Origin: an uncultured Clostridia bacterium
Lineage (GTDB): Bacteria; Bacillota; Clostridia; Oscillospirales; Oscillospiraceae
Assembly: GCA_946629065.1 (NCBI GenBank)
Contig: CAMOXK010000016.1
Span: 1-34,190, forward strand
DNA length: 34,190 nucleotides
Direction of reading: 5' to 3'
Below are positions 14,509 through 21,699 of this stretch, in pieces. The first letter of the stretch is position 1. Each line of letters starts with the position of its first letter. Made by a program: the position numbers and the translations under genes. The notes beneath the pieces were generated by a model. The model ran no database searches, was not told where the DNA came from, and saw only the letters and a list, made by a program, of their open reading frames with translations.

Positions 14509-15507
14509 TCAGATGAAGATGTATTGGAAGGCGTTGAAGCCGTATCCAATGATGATAATGCCGATCATACAGATCACAATGAATGTGACGAGCAACCTCG
14601 GTTTGACAGCCTTGCGCAGCATGATGAGCGAGGGCAGGCTCAGTGTCGTGACCGCCATCATGAAGCTGAGGATCGTGCCCAGCAGCGCACCTTTCCCCAG
14701 CAGCGCCTCAGCTACCGGGATCGTGCCGAAGATATCTGCATACATGGGCACGCCTACAAGCGTTGCCAGTACCACGCCGAAGGGATTGCGGCTGCCCAGC
14801 ACCGCCTCCACCCAGCTTTCGGGAATCCAGTTGTGGATCACCGCGCCGATGCCAACACCGATAAGAATGTACGGAAAGACTTTCTTGAAGGTGGAAAAGA
14901 CCTGATCTCTGGCATAAACCATACGGTCAAGAATCGTCAGATCCGGCGCTTCAAGGCTGACGCTCGAATTGGCATTGCGTATAAAGTCTGCCACCTGGTC
15001 TTCCATGTGCAGCTTCTCAATCAGCGTTCCGCCGAGGACGGCGATCACCAGCCCCAGCGCCACATAGGCTGCGGCAATTTTGACGCCGAAAATGCTCATC
15101 AACAATACAAGACTTCCGAGATCCACCATCGGGGAGGAAATCAGGAACGAGAAGGTCACGCCCAGTGGCAGGCCAGCGCTCGTAAAGCCCATGAAGATCG
15201 GGATGGACGAGCAGGAGCAGAACGGCGTCACAGTGCCAAGCAGCGCCCCGACGATGTTGGCTCCGATCCCGTGGAAGCGCCCCAAAATGCGCTTACTGCG
15301 CTCCGGCGGAAAGAAGCTCTGAATGTAGGAGATGATGAAGATCAGCATACAAAGCAGGATCGTGATCTTGATGACGTCATAGAGAAAAAACTGTATGCTG
15401 CCGCCCCAGCGGGTGGCGGTATCCAGACCGAGCGCGCTCAGCCCCTTGCCAATCAGGACATTGAGCCACTTCATGCCGAGGATCTGATCCTGAATGATCT
15501 TGCCCAT
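14509..15507 (-). CDS. UPF0718/ArsP-type permease
   Basis: A 332-residue inner-membrane protein with about eight helices. The hallmark GTVTPFCSCSSIPIFMGFTS has the paired cysteines found in the YraQ/ArsP group, followed by LPLGVTFSFLISSPMVD; a second half has FGVVLATLVGVPMYADIFGT. Characterised ArsP members export trivalent organoarsenicals such as MAs(III), but relatives may carry other cargo. The start is ATG 15507 with GGAAGG upstream; an upstream TTG frame is less likely. It lies between arsR and the thioredoxin-like gene in one operon. Confidence 0.88.
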   Translation of the reverse strand: MGKIIQDQILGMKWLNVLIGKGLSALGLDTATRWGGSIQFFLYDVIKITILLCMLIFIISYIQSFFPPERSKRILGRFHGIGANIVGALLGTVTPFCSCSSIPIFMGFTSAGLPLGVTFSFLISSPMVDLGSLVLLMSIFGVKIAAAYVALGLVIAVLGGTLIEKLHMEDQVADFIRNANSSVSLEAPDLTILDRMVYARDQVFSTFKKVFPYILIGVGIGAVIHNWIPESWVEAVLGSRNPFGVVLATLVGVPMYADIFGTIPVAEALLGKGALLGTILSFMMAVTTLSLPSLIMLRKAVKPRLLVTFIVICMIGIIIIGYGFNAFQYIFI

Positions 15508-15585
15508 AAAACACAACCTTCCATCGAAACATTTAATTTTTTCAATATTTGGGGTTTGGATCAAGCCGACGTAGTTTTCGTCGGC

Positions 15586-15903
15586 TCAATCACAGCAGCT
15601 TTTTTGATGGCAGATGCAGTCCGGTTTATCTTCGAACATCCGGCCAAGCGTCTGATGCATGGCGGCAAGTGCCTCGTTGTTGATGGAGTAGTAAATGTTT
15701 TTCCCCTCCCGCTTCTGTTTAACGATCCCTGCCTCGCTCAGCACCTTCATGTCGTGGGACAGCGTGGGCTGTGTGATATGAAATTCCTCCAGGATCTTGC
15801 AGCCGCACAGTTCTCCGCAAGAGAGCATATCCACGATCCGCAACCGCTTGGGATCGGACATGGCCCGCAGCATTTTCGCGGTGTCGATATAGACCTGTTC
15901 CAT
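15586..15903 (-). CDS. ArsR-family metalloregulator
   Basis: A 105-residue winged-helix repressor. The DNA-recognition region is ITQPTLSHDMKVLSEAGIV, followed by the wing KREGKNIYYSI. Cysteines sit in SCGELCGCKILEEF near the alpha-3 metal site, as in arsenic sensors (ELCVCDL pattern), and the C-terminus adds DCICHQKSCCD, a second thiol cluster. The protein should leave its operator when As(III) or a similar thiophilic species binds. It is first in the operon, with an inverted repeat over its own promoter, so autorepression is likely. Confidence 0.93.
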   Translation of the reverse strand: MEQVYIDTAKMLRAMSDPKRLRIVDMLSCGELCGCKILEEFHITQPTLSHDMKVLSEAGIVKQKREGKNIYYSINNEALAAMHQTLGRMFEDKPDCICHQKSCCD

Positions 15904-15926
15904 GCACTTCCCTCACATTCAAAATA

Positions 15927-15965
15927 TTCTATATGTAGAGTAACACACTTATAGAAATTTGTCAA
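15927..15965 (-). promoter_or_regulatory. arsR promoter with overlapping inverted-repeat operator
   Basis: On the minus strand a consensus -35 TTGACA (15960-15965) is followed after 17 bp by TACTCT (15937-15942), a weak -10. TTCTATA and TATAGAA (15927-15933 and 15950-15956) form a perfect inverted repeat around the -10 region, a good candidate ArsR operator. Confidence 0.65.
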
Positions 15966-16030
15966 TGTGTATTTTTCTCCAACTGCTTTTCATACACGAT
16001 ATGCCGTATATGAAAAGGGACCCTGATCGT

Positions 16031-16050
16031 ATCATAATCAGAGTCCCTTT
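16031..16050. repeat. Right direct repeat of the ars cassette
   Basis: Identical over 20 bases to 13964-13983. Here the repeat is the right arm of an imperfect hairpin, AAGGGACC-CTGAT paired with ATCAG-AGTCCCTT (about 16016-16049), which resembles a terminator. The left copy has a more degenerate partner arm. Confidence 0.75.
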
Positions 16051-16058
16051 ATAAGAAA

Positions 16059-16079
16059 TGGTCCGAGTGACAGGGTTCG
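16059..16079. repeat. Duplicate of the tRNA-Pro 3' end
   Basis: Twenty-one bases identical to 16244-16264, the CCA, acceptor and T-arm half of the tRNA-Pro gene, in the same orientation. Short direct copies of a tRNA 3' end are what integrases leave at att sites. A partial inverted copy of the same T-arm lies at about 16182-16196. Confidence 0.8.
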
Positions 16080-16085
16080 CTTGCA

Positions 16086-16174
16086 TTTCTTTTCCGCTTG
16101 CGGGAGACGCGGAAAAGAAATTAAGGTATTCACCAGTTTGCGAACTGGTTCATGCACATGTCACCGACATGTGC
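16086..16174. repeat. String of three perfect hairpins
   Basis: TTTCTTTTCCGC with GCGGAAAAGAAA (16086-16097 and 16109-16120), ACCAGTT with AACTGGT (16132-16149), and GCACATGTC with GACATGTGC (16154-16174). They lie between the tRNA tail copy and the tRNA gene. There is no coding frame. Confidence 0.75.
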
Positions 16175-16202
16175 GGACATGATTCGAACCCTGTCTCCCA
16201 TA

Positions 16203-16246
16203 CCAAAACCAAGGGAGGCCCCTTGCGGGGTCTCCCTTGGTTTTGG
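16203..16246 (-). terminator. Long hairpin after the tRNA-Pro gene
   Basis: A 20-bp stem (16203-16222 with 16227-16246), with a single G-T wobble and a 4-nt loop, whose base includes the tRNA's CCA. It may end tRNA transcription, but no long T-run follows. Together with the inverted T-arm fragment further left it forms an extended palindrome of about 90 bp. Confidence 0.5.
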
Positions 16247-16319
16247 TCCGAGTGACAGGGTTCGAACCTGCGGCCTGATGGTCCCAAACCACCCGCGCTA
16301 CCAGCTGCGCTACACCCGG
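16244..16319 (-). tRNA. tRNA-Pro (TGG anticodon)
   Basis: A 76-nt cloverleaf including the encoded CCA. The acceptor CCGGGTG pairs with CACTCGG (one G-T). The anticodon stem is GGTGG/CCATC with loop TTTGGGA, giving anticodon TGG. The T-arm carries GTTCGAA. The gene is flanked by copies of its own 3' half. Confidence 0.96.
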
Positions 16320-16361
16320 ATCTATGTTCTTTTCCGCGCCCTTCATTGAGAGCGCTTGGTT

Positions 16362-16390
16362 ATTATAGTCTATTTTCCCTCCGCTTGCAA
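16362..16390 (-). promoter_or_regulatory. tRNA-Pro promoter
   Basis: On the minus strand, TTGCAA (16385-16390), a 17-bp spacer and a perfect TATAAT (16362-16367), about 43 bp upstream of the mature tRNA 5' end. This is a strong sigma-A type promoter. Confidence 0.85.
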
Positions 16391-16428
16391 GAGCTTTCTT
16401 GTCCTTTTCCCGTCCTTTGGGGATACGG

Positions 16429-16465
16429 ATTGCCACACCGGTGACATCGGTCACCGGTTCGCAAT
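16429..16465. repeat. ATTGC...GCAAT palindromic repeat
   Basis: ATTGC and GCAAT bracket ACCGGTGAC and GTCACCGGT (16437-16445 and 16450-16458). The frame (GGATTGCCAC, variable palindrome, CGCAATGACA) is a dispersed repeat type known from many anaerobic Firmicutes. It lies between the tRNA and trmB; no gene is seen in 16391-16576. Confidence 0.6.
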
Positions 16466-16576
16466 GACAGCTTTGGATGCAGCGGCAAGCCTGTATTTCC
16501 TTCCTTTTCCCGGGCCTAATGTCCTTGATGTTTGGCGGATCTTGTGATATTGTGTAATGTGGAGTGTGATCGCAAC

Positions 16577-17812
16577 ATGAGAATGCGTAAACGGCACAAC
16601 CTGGCCCCACGGATGGAGGCCTGTTCCGCTTACTTGATCGAAGACCCCGCCGCCATGCGGGGCGAATGGCTGGCCGCCTTCCCCGAACAGGACAAGCTCT
16701 ATGTGGAGCTGGGCTGCGGCAAGGGCCGCTTCACCGTGGAGACGGCGCTGGCGGAGCCCACAGCCCTGATCCTTGCCATCGAAAAGGTGCCCGACGCCAT
16801 GGTCCTGGCCATGGAGCGGGCCAGGGACGCGGGGATCACCAACGTGCGCTTTATGGACTTCGACGCGGCGAATCTGGCGGACATTTTTGCGCCGGAGGAG
16901 ATCGACCGCATCTATCTGAATTTCAGCGACCCCTGGCCCAAGAGCCGGGACGCCAAATTCCGCCTTACGGCCCCCAGCTTTCTGCGTCTTTACGCCGATG
17001 CCCTGTCTCCGGGAGGACAGATCCATTTCAAGACCGACAACACCCCCCTCTTCGACTGGTCTGTGGAGCAGCTGGATTCCGAAGGCTGGGCGCTCTCGGA
17101 GCTGACCCACGATCTGCACGAAAAGGGCCCTGTTGGCGTGATGACCGACTATGAGGCCAAGTTTTATGCCGAGGGGCTGAAGATCAACCGCCTGGTGGCC
17201 ACCAAAGGCGCCGAAACCAAAAACACCGCCGCAGGTCCCCTGCCGCGGCTCCGCAACGCCGCTTTGGGCGACGCCCGGGGCAGCAAAAAGCCCCAGCCCC
17301 CGGAGGACGCCGTCTGTTTGACGCCGGCCACTCTCCCCCTCTGCCAGGCCTTTTTCCGGGACTTTGAGCAGGCGCCGGAGCTTTTTAAGGATCCGGGCCA
17401 GTGCCAGCCCTATGTCTATGACGAAGAACAGGTGGCAGCCTGGTTTGCCCAGCGGCAGGCCCGGCAGAACGAGCGGCGCTTTTACATCCTGCTGGAGCAG
17501 GAAGTGATCGGCGAGCTGGTGCTCAAGCAGATCGATCCGGAGCGCAAGTGCTGCGCGCTGGGCATCTGCCTGAAAAACGACCGCTTCAAGAATCACGGCT
17601 ATGGCACAGTGGCGGAGCGCCAGGCCCTTCGCTATGCCTTTGAGGAATTGGGCATGGAGACGGTGCTGGCGGATTCGCTGCTCCCCAACACCCGCAGCCA
17701 GCGCTCCCTGCAGAAGGCGGGCTTCCGCTTTGTGTCGGAGGACGGGCATTTCAAGTACTATCAGATCAGCAGAGAGCAGTTTACCGGCAGCAGGAGGGAG
17801 GAGCAGGCATGA
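16577..17812 (+). CDS. trmB: TrmB tRNA methyltransferase fused to a GNAT domain
   Basis: A 411-residue fusion. Residues 1-205 are TrmB, which makes m7G46 in tRNA using [12 protein letters not shown] (44-52) binds [14 protein letters not shown] (115-125) is the family signature, and TDYEAKF (190-196) closes the domain. A Pro/Lys-rich linker (about 208-246) leads to a GNAT acetyltransferase, with the acetyl-CoA region near [17 protein letters not shown] and the [18 protein letters not shown] motif. TrmB alone is about 210-240 residues. The frame is open throughout with no sign of a sequencing join. The start MRMRKRH matches other TrmB N-termini. The gene overlaps xth by ATGA. Confidence 0.93.
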   Translation: MRMRKRHNLAPRMEACSAYLIEDPAAMRGEWLAAFPEQDKLYVELGCGKGRFTVETALAEPTALILAIEKVPDAMVLAMERARDAGITNVRFMDFDAANLADIFAPEEIDRIYLNFSDPWPKSRDAKFRLTAPSFLRLYADALSPGGQIHFKTDNTPLFDWSVEQLDSEGWALSELTHDLHEKGPVGVMTDYEAKFYAEGLKINRLVATKGAETKNTAAGPLPRLRNAALGDARGSKKPQPPEDAVCLTPATLPLCQAFFRDFEQAPELFKDPGQCQPYVYDEEQVAAWFAQRQARQNERRFYILLEQEVIGELVLKQIDPERKCCALGICLKNDRFKNHGYGTVAERQALRYAFEELGMETVLADSLLPNTRSQRSLQKAGFRFVSEDGHFKYYQISREQFTGSRREEQA

Positions 17813-18564
17813 AATTCATTTCCTGGAACGTGAACGGTCTGCGGGCCGTGCAGAAAAAAGGTTTTGAGGACATTTTCCGCAGCTTTGAGGCGGATTTCGT
17901 CTGCCTGCAGGAAACCAAGCTCCAGGCCGGGCAGATCGAGCTGGACTTCCCCGGCTACGAGAGCTACTGGAGCTACGCGGAGAAGAAGGGCTATTCCGGC
18001 ACGGTGATCTTCGCCAGGCACAAGCCCCTCTCCGTGCGCTATAACCTGGGCATCCCCGAGCATGACACCGAGGGCCGGGCGGTGACCCTGGAATATGAGG
18101 ACTTCTTCCTGGTCTGCGTCTACACCCCCAACGCCCAGGACGAGCTGAAGCGGCTGGACTACCGGATGCGCTGGGAGGACGACTTCCGCGCCTATCTTCA
18201 GGAGCTGGACAAGACGAAGCCCGTGATCGTCTGCGGCGATATGAACGTGGCCCACGAGGAGATCGACCTGAAAAACCCCAAGCAGAACATCGGCAACCCC
18301 GGCTTTTCCTATGAGGAGCGGGGCAAGTTCACCGAGCTGCTGGAAGCCGGTTTTACCGACTCCTTCCGCTTCCTCTACCCCGACCGGACCGACGCCTACT
18401 CCTGGTGGAGCTACCGGGCGGCGGCCCGGGCCCGGAACGTGGGCTGGCGCATCGACTATTTTGTGATCTCCGACCGGCTGCGGGACAAGGTGAAGGACGC
18501 CTTCATCCTGTCCGACGTGATGGGCAGCGACCACTGCCCCGTTGGTCTGGAGCTCACCCTGTAG
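17809..18564 (+). CDS. xth: Exodeoxyribonuclease III (AP endonuclease)
   Basis: A 251-residue Mg-dependent DNA-repair nuclease that cuts at abasic sites and trims 3' ends. It has all family motifs: SWNVNGLRA at 5-13, [37 protein letters not shown], and the catalytic SDHCPV near the C-terminus. The length is normal for the ExoA/Xth family. Its ATG overlaps the trmB stop (ATGA), showing translational coupling. The TAG stop codon is supplied by the first bases of a GTAGGGGC repeat, so that repeat abuts the last codon exactly. Confidence 0.97.
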   Translation: MKFISWNVNGLRAVQKKGFEDIFRSFEADFVCLQETKLQAGQIELDFPGYESYWSYAEKKGYSGTVIFARHKPLSVRYNLGIPEHDTEGRAVTLEYEDFFLVCVYTPNAQDELKRLDYRMRWEDDFRAYLQELDKTKPVIVCGDMNVAHEEIDLKNPKQNIGNPGFSYEERGKFTELLEAGFTDSFRFLYPDRTDAYSWWSYRAAARARNVGWRIDYFVISDRLRDKVKDAFILSDVMGSDHCPVGLELTL

Positions 18565-18632
18565 GGGCGGATAGCATCCGCCCGCTGCTTGATTCTCTCC
18601 CGCATCGACGGGCGGCTGATAGCCGCCCCTAC
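18561..18632. repeat. Short GTAGGGGC double-hairpin repeat, copy 2
   Basis: The left end GTAGGGGCGG folds as GGCGGAT-agc-ATCCGCC. The right end GGGCGGCTGATAGCCGCCCCTAC folds on GGCGGCT/AGCCGCC. It overlaps the xth stop codon and ends 27 bp before dusB. The layout is as at 336-401 with different stems, both followed by GAAAG. Confidence 0.8.
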
Positions 18633-18658
18633 GAAAGCACTTTTTTCAGGACGGATTT

Positions 18659-19630
18659 ATGGTAACAATCGGAAACATGGAATTGACCGGACGGGCGGTG
18701 CTGGCCCCCATGGCGGGGGTGACGGACTTTGCCTTCCGCGCCCTCTGCCGCCGGGAAGGGGCGGCGCTGAGCACCTCGGAGATGGTCTCCGCCAAGGCCC
18801 TGGTATATCGGGATGAGAAGACCAAAGCCCTGCTCCACCGGCTGCCGGAAGAGTCGCCTTACGCCGTACAGATCTTCGGCCACGAGCCGGAGGTCATGGC
18901 CGAGGGGGCAAAGCTTGCCCTGGAGCTCTCCGGCGCGGACATTCTGGATATCAACATGGGCTGCCCCGTGGGCAAGATCGTGAAGTCCGGGGACGGCTCC
19001 GCCCTCATGAAGGACCCGGCTCTGGCCGGAAAGATCGTGGAGGCGGTGAAAAAGGCCGTTTCCGTGCCCGTCACAGTGAAATTCCGCAAGGGCTGGGACG
19101 GGGGCAGCGTCAACGCCGTGGACTTTGCCCGCACCCTGGAAAGCGCCGGAGCGGACGCCGTCTGCGTCCACGGCCGCACAAGGGTGCAGATGTATGCCGG
19201 CCGGGCCGACTGGGACATCATCCGGGACGTGAAGCAGGCGGTGAAGATCCCCGTCACCGCAAACGGCGATATCTTCACCGGGGAGGACGCGGCCCACATC
19301 CTGCAGTATACCGGGGCGGACCTGTGCATGATCGGCCGGGGCGTCTTCGGGAATCCCTGGCTTTTCCGGGAGGCCAACGCCGCCATTGCCGGCGAACCCA
19401 TCCCGGCCCAGCCGCCCCTTTCTGAGCGGCTGGACGCCGCGGCGGAGCAGATCCGCACCCTGGCGGACTTTGCCGGGGAGCGCATCGCCTGCCTGGAGGC
19501 GCGGCATCACCTGCCCTGGTATCTCCACGGCGTGGCCCACGCGGGGATCTACCGCCGGGAGCTGGTCCAGGTATCCACCCTGGAGGACATGGACCGGATC
19601 CTGCGGCAGATCAAACGAGACCTGAAGTAA
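18659..19630 (+). CDS. dusB: tRNA-dihydrouridine synthase
   Basis: A 323-residue flavoenzyme that reduces uridines in tRNA with NADPH. It has the FMN-binding barrel start APMAGVTDFAFR, the catalytic cysteine in NMGCPVGKIVKSGDGSALMK, VTVKFRKGWD, VCVHGRTRVQMYAGRADWD, IPVTANGDIFT and MIGRGVFGNPWLF. This set is diagnostic for the DusB group. AGGACGGA precedes the ATG. It sits behind trmB-GNAT and xth, so the local cluster is tRNA modification plus DNA repair. The intervening repeat may or may not separate the transcripts. Confidence 0.95.
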   Translation: MVTIGNMELTGRAVLAPMAGVTDFAFRALCRREGAALSTSEMVSAKALVYRDEKTKALLHRLPEESPYAVQIFGHEPEVMAEGAKLALELSGADILDINMGCPVGKIVKSGDGSALMKDPALAGKIVEAVKKAVSVPVTVKFRKGWDGGSVNAVDFARTLESAGADAVCVHGRTRVQMYAGRADWDIIRDVKQAVKIPVTANGDIFTGEDAAHILQYTGADLCMIGRGVFGNPWLFREANAAIAGEPIPAQPPLSERLDAAAEQIRTLADFAGERIACLEARHHLPWYLHGVAHAGIYRRELVQVSTLEDMDRILRQIKRDLK

Positions 19631-19655
19631 ACTCTCCACAGAAGGAAGTGATCCC

Positions 19656-20276
19656 TTGACACGAGAACAGGAGCTGACCATCATCCGCCGAGTGCAGCAC
19701 GGCGATGTGAACGCTTTTGAGCTTCTGGTGGCAGCCTACGAGAAAAATGTGTTCAACGTGGCCCTGCAGATGGTGGGGAACCGGGAGGACGCCCAGGACA
19801 TGGCCCAGGAGGCTTTCCTGAAGGCCTACAACTCCCTGTCTTCCTTCCGGGGAGACAGCAAGTTTTCCAGCTGGCTCTACCGGATCGTGTCCAACGTCTG
19901 CCTGGACTTCAAGCGTCGGCAGGGACGCCGCCCCAGCTCCTCCCTCACCGTGGAGGACGACGAGGGCGAGACCCTGGAGCTGGACATCGCCGACGAGAGC
20001 CAGTCTCCCGAGGCGCTGCTGGAGCGCAAGCTCACCCGGGAGGCCGTGCGCCGCGGGCTGCAGGAGCTGCCCGACGAGCAGCGGCAGATCCTGCTGCTGC
20101 GGGAGATCCAGGGAATGAGCTATGAGGAGATCGGCGAGGCCATGGGACTGGAGGAAGGAACGGTGAAATCCCGCATCTTCCGGGCGCGAAAAAAACTTTG
20201 CGCCTTTTTGCTGAAGGAAGGGAACATTCCGGACTCCATCGCGTCAAGAAACCCGAGAGGAAGTGATGTCCTATGA
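19656..20276 (+). CDS. ECF sigma factor (SigW/RpoE type)
   Basis: A 206-residue sigma-70 family factor. Region 2 covers about 20-90 (VAAYEKNVFNVALQM, then DAQDMAQEAFLKAYNSL and FSSWLYRIVSNVCLD). Region 4 covers about 125-190 with the helix-turn-helix MSYEEIGEAMGLEEGTVKSR. A short linker and the absence of region 3 place it in the ECF group. It starts at TTG 19656, with GAAGGAAG upstream. The adjacent gene encodes its zinc-finger anti-sigma, overlapping by ATGA. Envelope stress control is typical of this pair, but the signal is not shown. Confidence 0.94.
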   Translation: MTREQELTIIRRVQHGDVNAFELLVAAYEKNVFNVALQMVGNREDAQDMAQEAFLKAYNSLSSFRGDSKFSSWLYRIVSNVCLDFKRRQGRRPSSSLTVEDDEGETLELDIADESQSPEALLERKLTREAVRRGLQELPDEQRQILLLREIQGMSYEEIGEAMGLEEGTVKSRIFRARKKLCAFLLKEGNIPDSIASRNPRGSDVL

Positions 20277-21172
20277 GCCAATGTGAAATCTATCAGGAAC
20301 TGATCAGCCGCATGGTGGACGGCGATCTCAGCGCACAGGAGGAAGCGGATCTCGCCCGACATATTGAGACCTGCCCCGACTGCGCCGCGCTGTTCCAGGC
20401 TTTTTCCGTCCTTTCCCACCGGATCGGCGAAGATCTGGAGGAATCCCCCTTTGATCTGCGGGATAACGTCATGGCCGAGATCCATCGGGAAGAGATCCGC
20501 CGCCGCAACCGCATCCCCACCATATTGCGCAGCGTCCTCTCCGCCGCTGCCTGTGTGGCTGTGATCGTCGGCGTGTATCTGGGTGTTTCCATCACCCACG
20601 GCAAGAACCTGGTCACCGCCGCCTATGAGGCCGCCCCTGCCGCTGCCGAGGAGAAGCTCGCCGCCGCGGAAGAGGAAGTCCGGGCCATGCCCGAGGCCGC
20701 CCCCGCTGCGGAGGAACCCTCCGCCGAAAAAGCCGCGGACGCTCCCATGCTGCAGTCCAATGCCGTGGCAGCTGCCCCGGAAAGCGACCATCCCCTGCTG
20801 GGCATGGGATCCGTCGCAAGCGCCCCCGCGGAGACTGCCCAGGAGGAGCCCGAGGCGGAAGCGCCAGCCGCGGCGCTTGCGGACACCGCGGAGGACGAAG
20901 CCGCAGAGGCCCACACCCTTGAAGAGTGGGAGCTTACGAACTGGGACCTGTCCCTGCTGCGGGAGCTTTTGAAGGGCAGTCCGGAGGAGCGCAGCGCTGA
21001 GGATCTGGAGCCTCATGCCTTCGGCAGGATCCATCTGAAAAACTTCCGGGAGGAGCACAGCATACTGCTCTATGAAGAGGACGGCGTGCTCTATTACCTG
21101 GACCCTGTGGAGGAGACTGTGTACCGCTCCGCCCTCACTGTGGAGGAACTGCGCGCCTTCCTGGCCGCCTGA
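20273..21172 (+). CDS. Zinc-finger transmembrane anti-sigma factor
   Basis: A 299-residue protein. The N-terminal zf-HC2 anti-sigma domain has His30, Cys34 and Cys37 (HIETCPDC) plus Cys4, the HxxxCxxC core that binds the sigma factor. A single membrane helix lies at about 84-107 (VLSAAACVAVIVGVYLGVSI). Outside comes a long low-complexity Ala/Glu/Pro region (about 117-230), then a compact C-terminal domain (about 233-299, LTNWDLSLLRELL to the end) that I do not recognise. It should hold the ECF sigma at the membrane until released. It overlaps the sigma gene by 4 bp. Confidence 0.9.
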   Translation: MSQCEIYQELISRMVDGDLSAQEEADLARHIETCPDCAALFQAFSVLSHRIGEDLEESPFDLRDNVMAEIHREEIRRRNRIPTILRSVLSAAACVAVIVGVYLGVSITHGKNLVTAAYEAAPAAAEEKLAAAEEEVRAMPEAAPAAEEPSAEKAADAPMLQSNAVAAAPESDHPLLGMGSVASAPAETAQEEPEAEAPAAALADTAEDEAAEAHTLEEWELTNWDLSLLRELLKGSPEERSAEDLEPHAFGRIHLKNFREEHSILLYEEDGVLYYLDPVEETVYRSALTVEELRAFLAA

Positions 21173-21182
21173 AACCGGGCAT

Positions 21183-21239
21183 AGAAAGCCTGGGCTGTGA
21201 AAAAACGATGTTTTTCACAGCCCAGGCTTTCTGTCTTTT
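21183..21239 (+). terminator. Terminator of the sigma/anti-sigma operon
   Basis: A perfect 22-bp stem (21183-21204 with 21211-21232) with a 6-nt loop, followed by GTCTTTT. It is unusually long for a terminator. Confidence 0.9.
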
Positions 21240-21249
21240 GGAAACGATG

Positions 21250-21277
21250 CTCAACGCTCAAAACCTATATCTCAAAA
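21250..21277. repeat. Degenerate heptamer tandem repeat (CTCAAAA type)
   Basis: Units in register: CTCAACG, CTCAAAA, CCTATAT, CTCAAAA. It matches the array at 433-460 and, as there, lies close to a GTTGCAAAAC palindrome. Confidence 0.6.
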
Positions 21278-21291
21278 CCATAAACGATAAA

Positions 21292-21506
21292 GGGGCTGTT
21301 GCAAAACAGCCCCTCAGACTGTAGACAAACCTATACGGCAGAGCTTGGACACGCATGGGGGGATTGTGAAGGGGGGAGGGCGAAGGGATGCCCCCCTTCA
21401 CGTTCAATCTATGCCAAAATGGGAACTTTTTCGGAAGTTTCCATTTTGGCTTTTCAAGCTGTCGACACTTTGTCGACAGCTTGAGGGGCTGTTGCAAAAC
21501 AGCCCC
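21292..21506. mobile_element. 215-bp MITE-like element
   Basis: Each end is a 22-bp palindrome (GGGGCTGTT and AACAGCCCC around GCAA; 21292-21313 and 21485-21506). The inverted similarity runs on inward (TCAGACTGTAGACAAA against the complement of TTTGTCGACAGCTTGA), giving terminal repeats of about 38 bp. Inside are three strong hairpins: GTGAAGGGGGG with CCCCCCTTCAC (21366-21401), an imperfect 15-bp pair (21414-21428 with 21435-21449) and a perfect 13-bp stem (21455-21467 with 21471-21483). It has no gene, and no clear target duplication is seen. Confidence 0.55.
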
Positions 21507-21520
21507 TGTTTTCATGAATG

Positions 21521-21694
21521 GACGCCGAAGGCGTCATGATTTCTCGCTTCGCGACCTGATTTGTGCTTCGCACATGATTGGAATTGCGTCTCGATGCTCC
21601 GCAGAGCAATTCATGTGCGCAGCACAATTCATGCCTTCTGGCAATTCATGTGCCGCCAGGCGCAATTCATTGGCTGTGTTGCTTTTTGCAACAC
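21521..21694. repeat. Array of seven variable mini-hairpins
   Basis: Successive short hairpins: GACGCC/GGCGTC (21521-21535), TCGC/GCGA (21544-21554), TGTGC/GCACA (21562-21574), GCTC/GAGC (21596-21607), TGTGC/GCACA (21614-21626), TGCC/GGCA (21632-21643) and GTGTTGC/GCAACAC (21676-21694), plus a bulged one near 21650-21664. Loops are mostly GAA, TTC or GCA. Linkers are ATGATT-like in the first half and AATTCAT in the second, so the array is itself roughly inverted. It is non-coding and ends at the FRG gene's stop. Confidence 0.7.
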
Positions 21695-21699
21695 GCCCT

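Noticed and set aside
21292-21694. Possible CRISPR array
   Set aside because: Units are hairpins of different sequence and spacing, with no identical repeats separated by unique spacers of constant length, and no cas genes are present.
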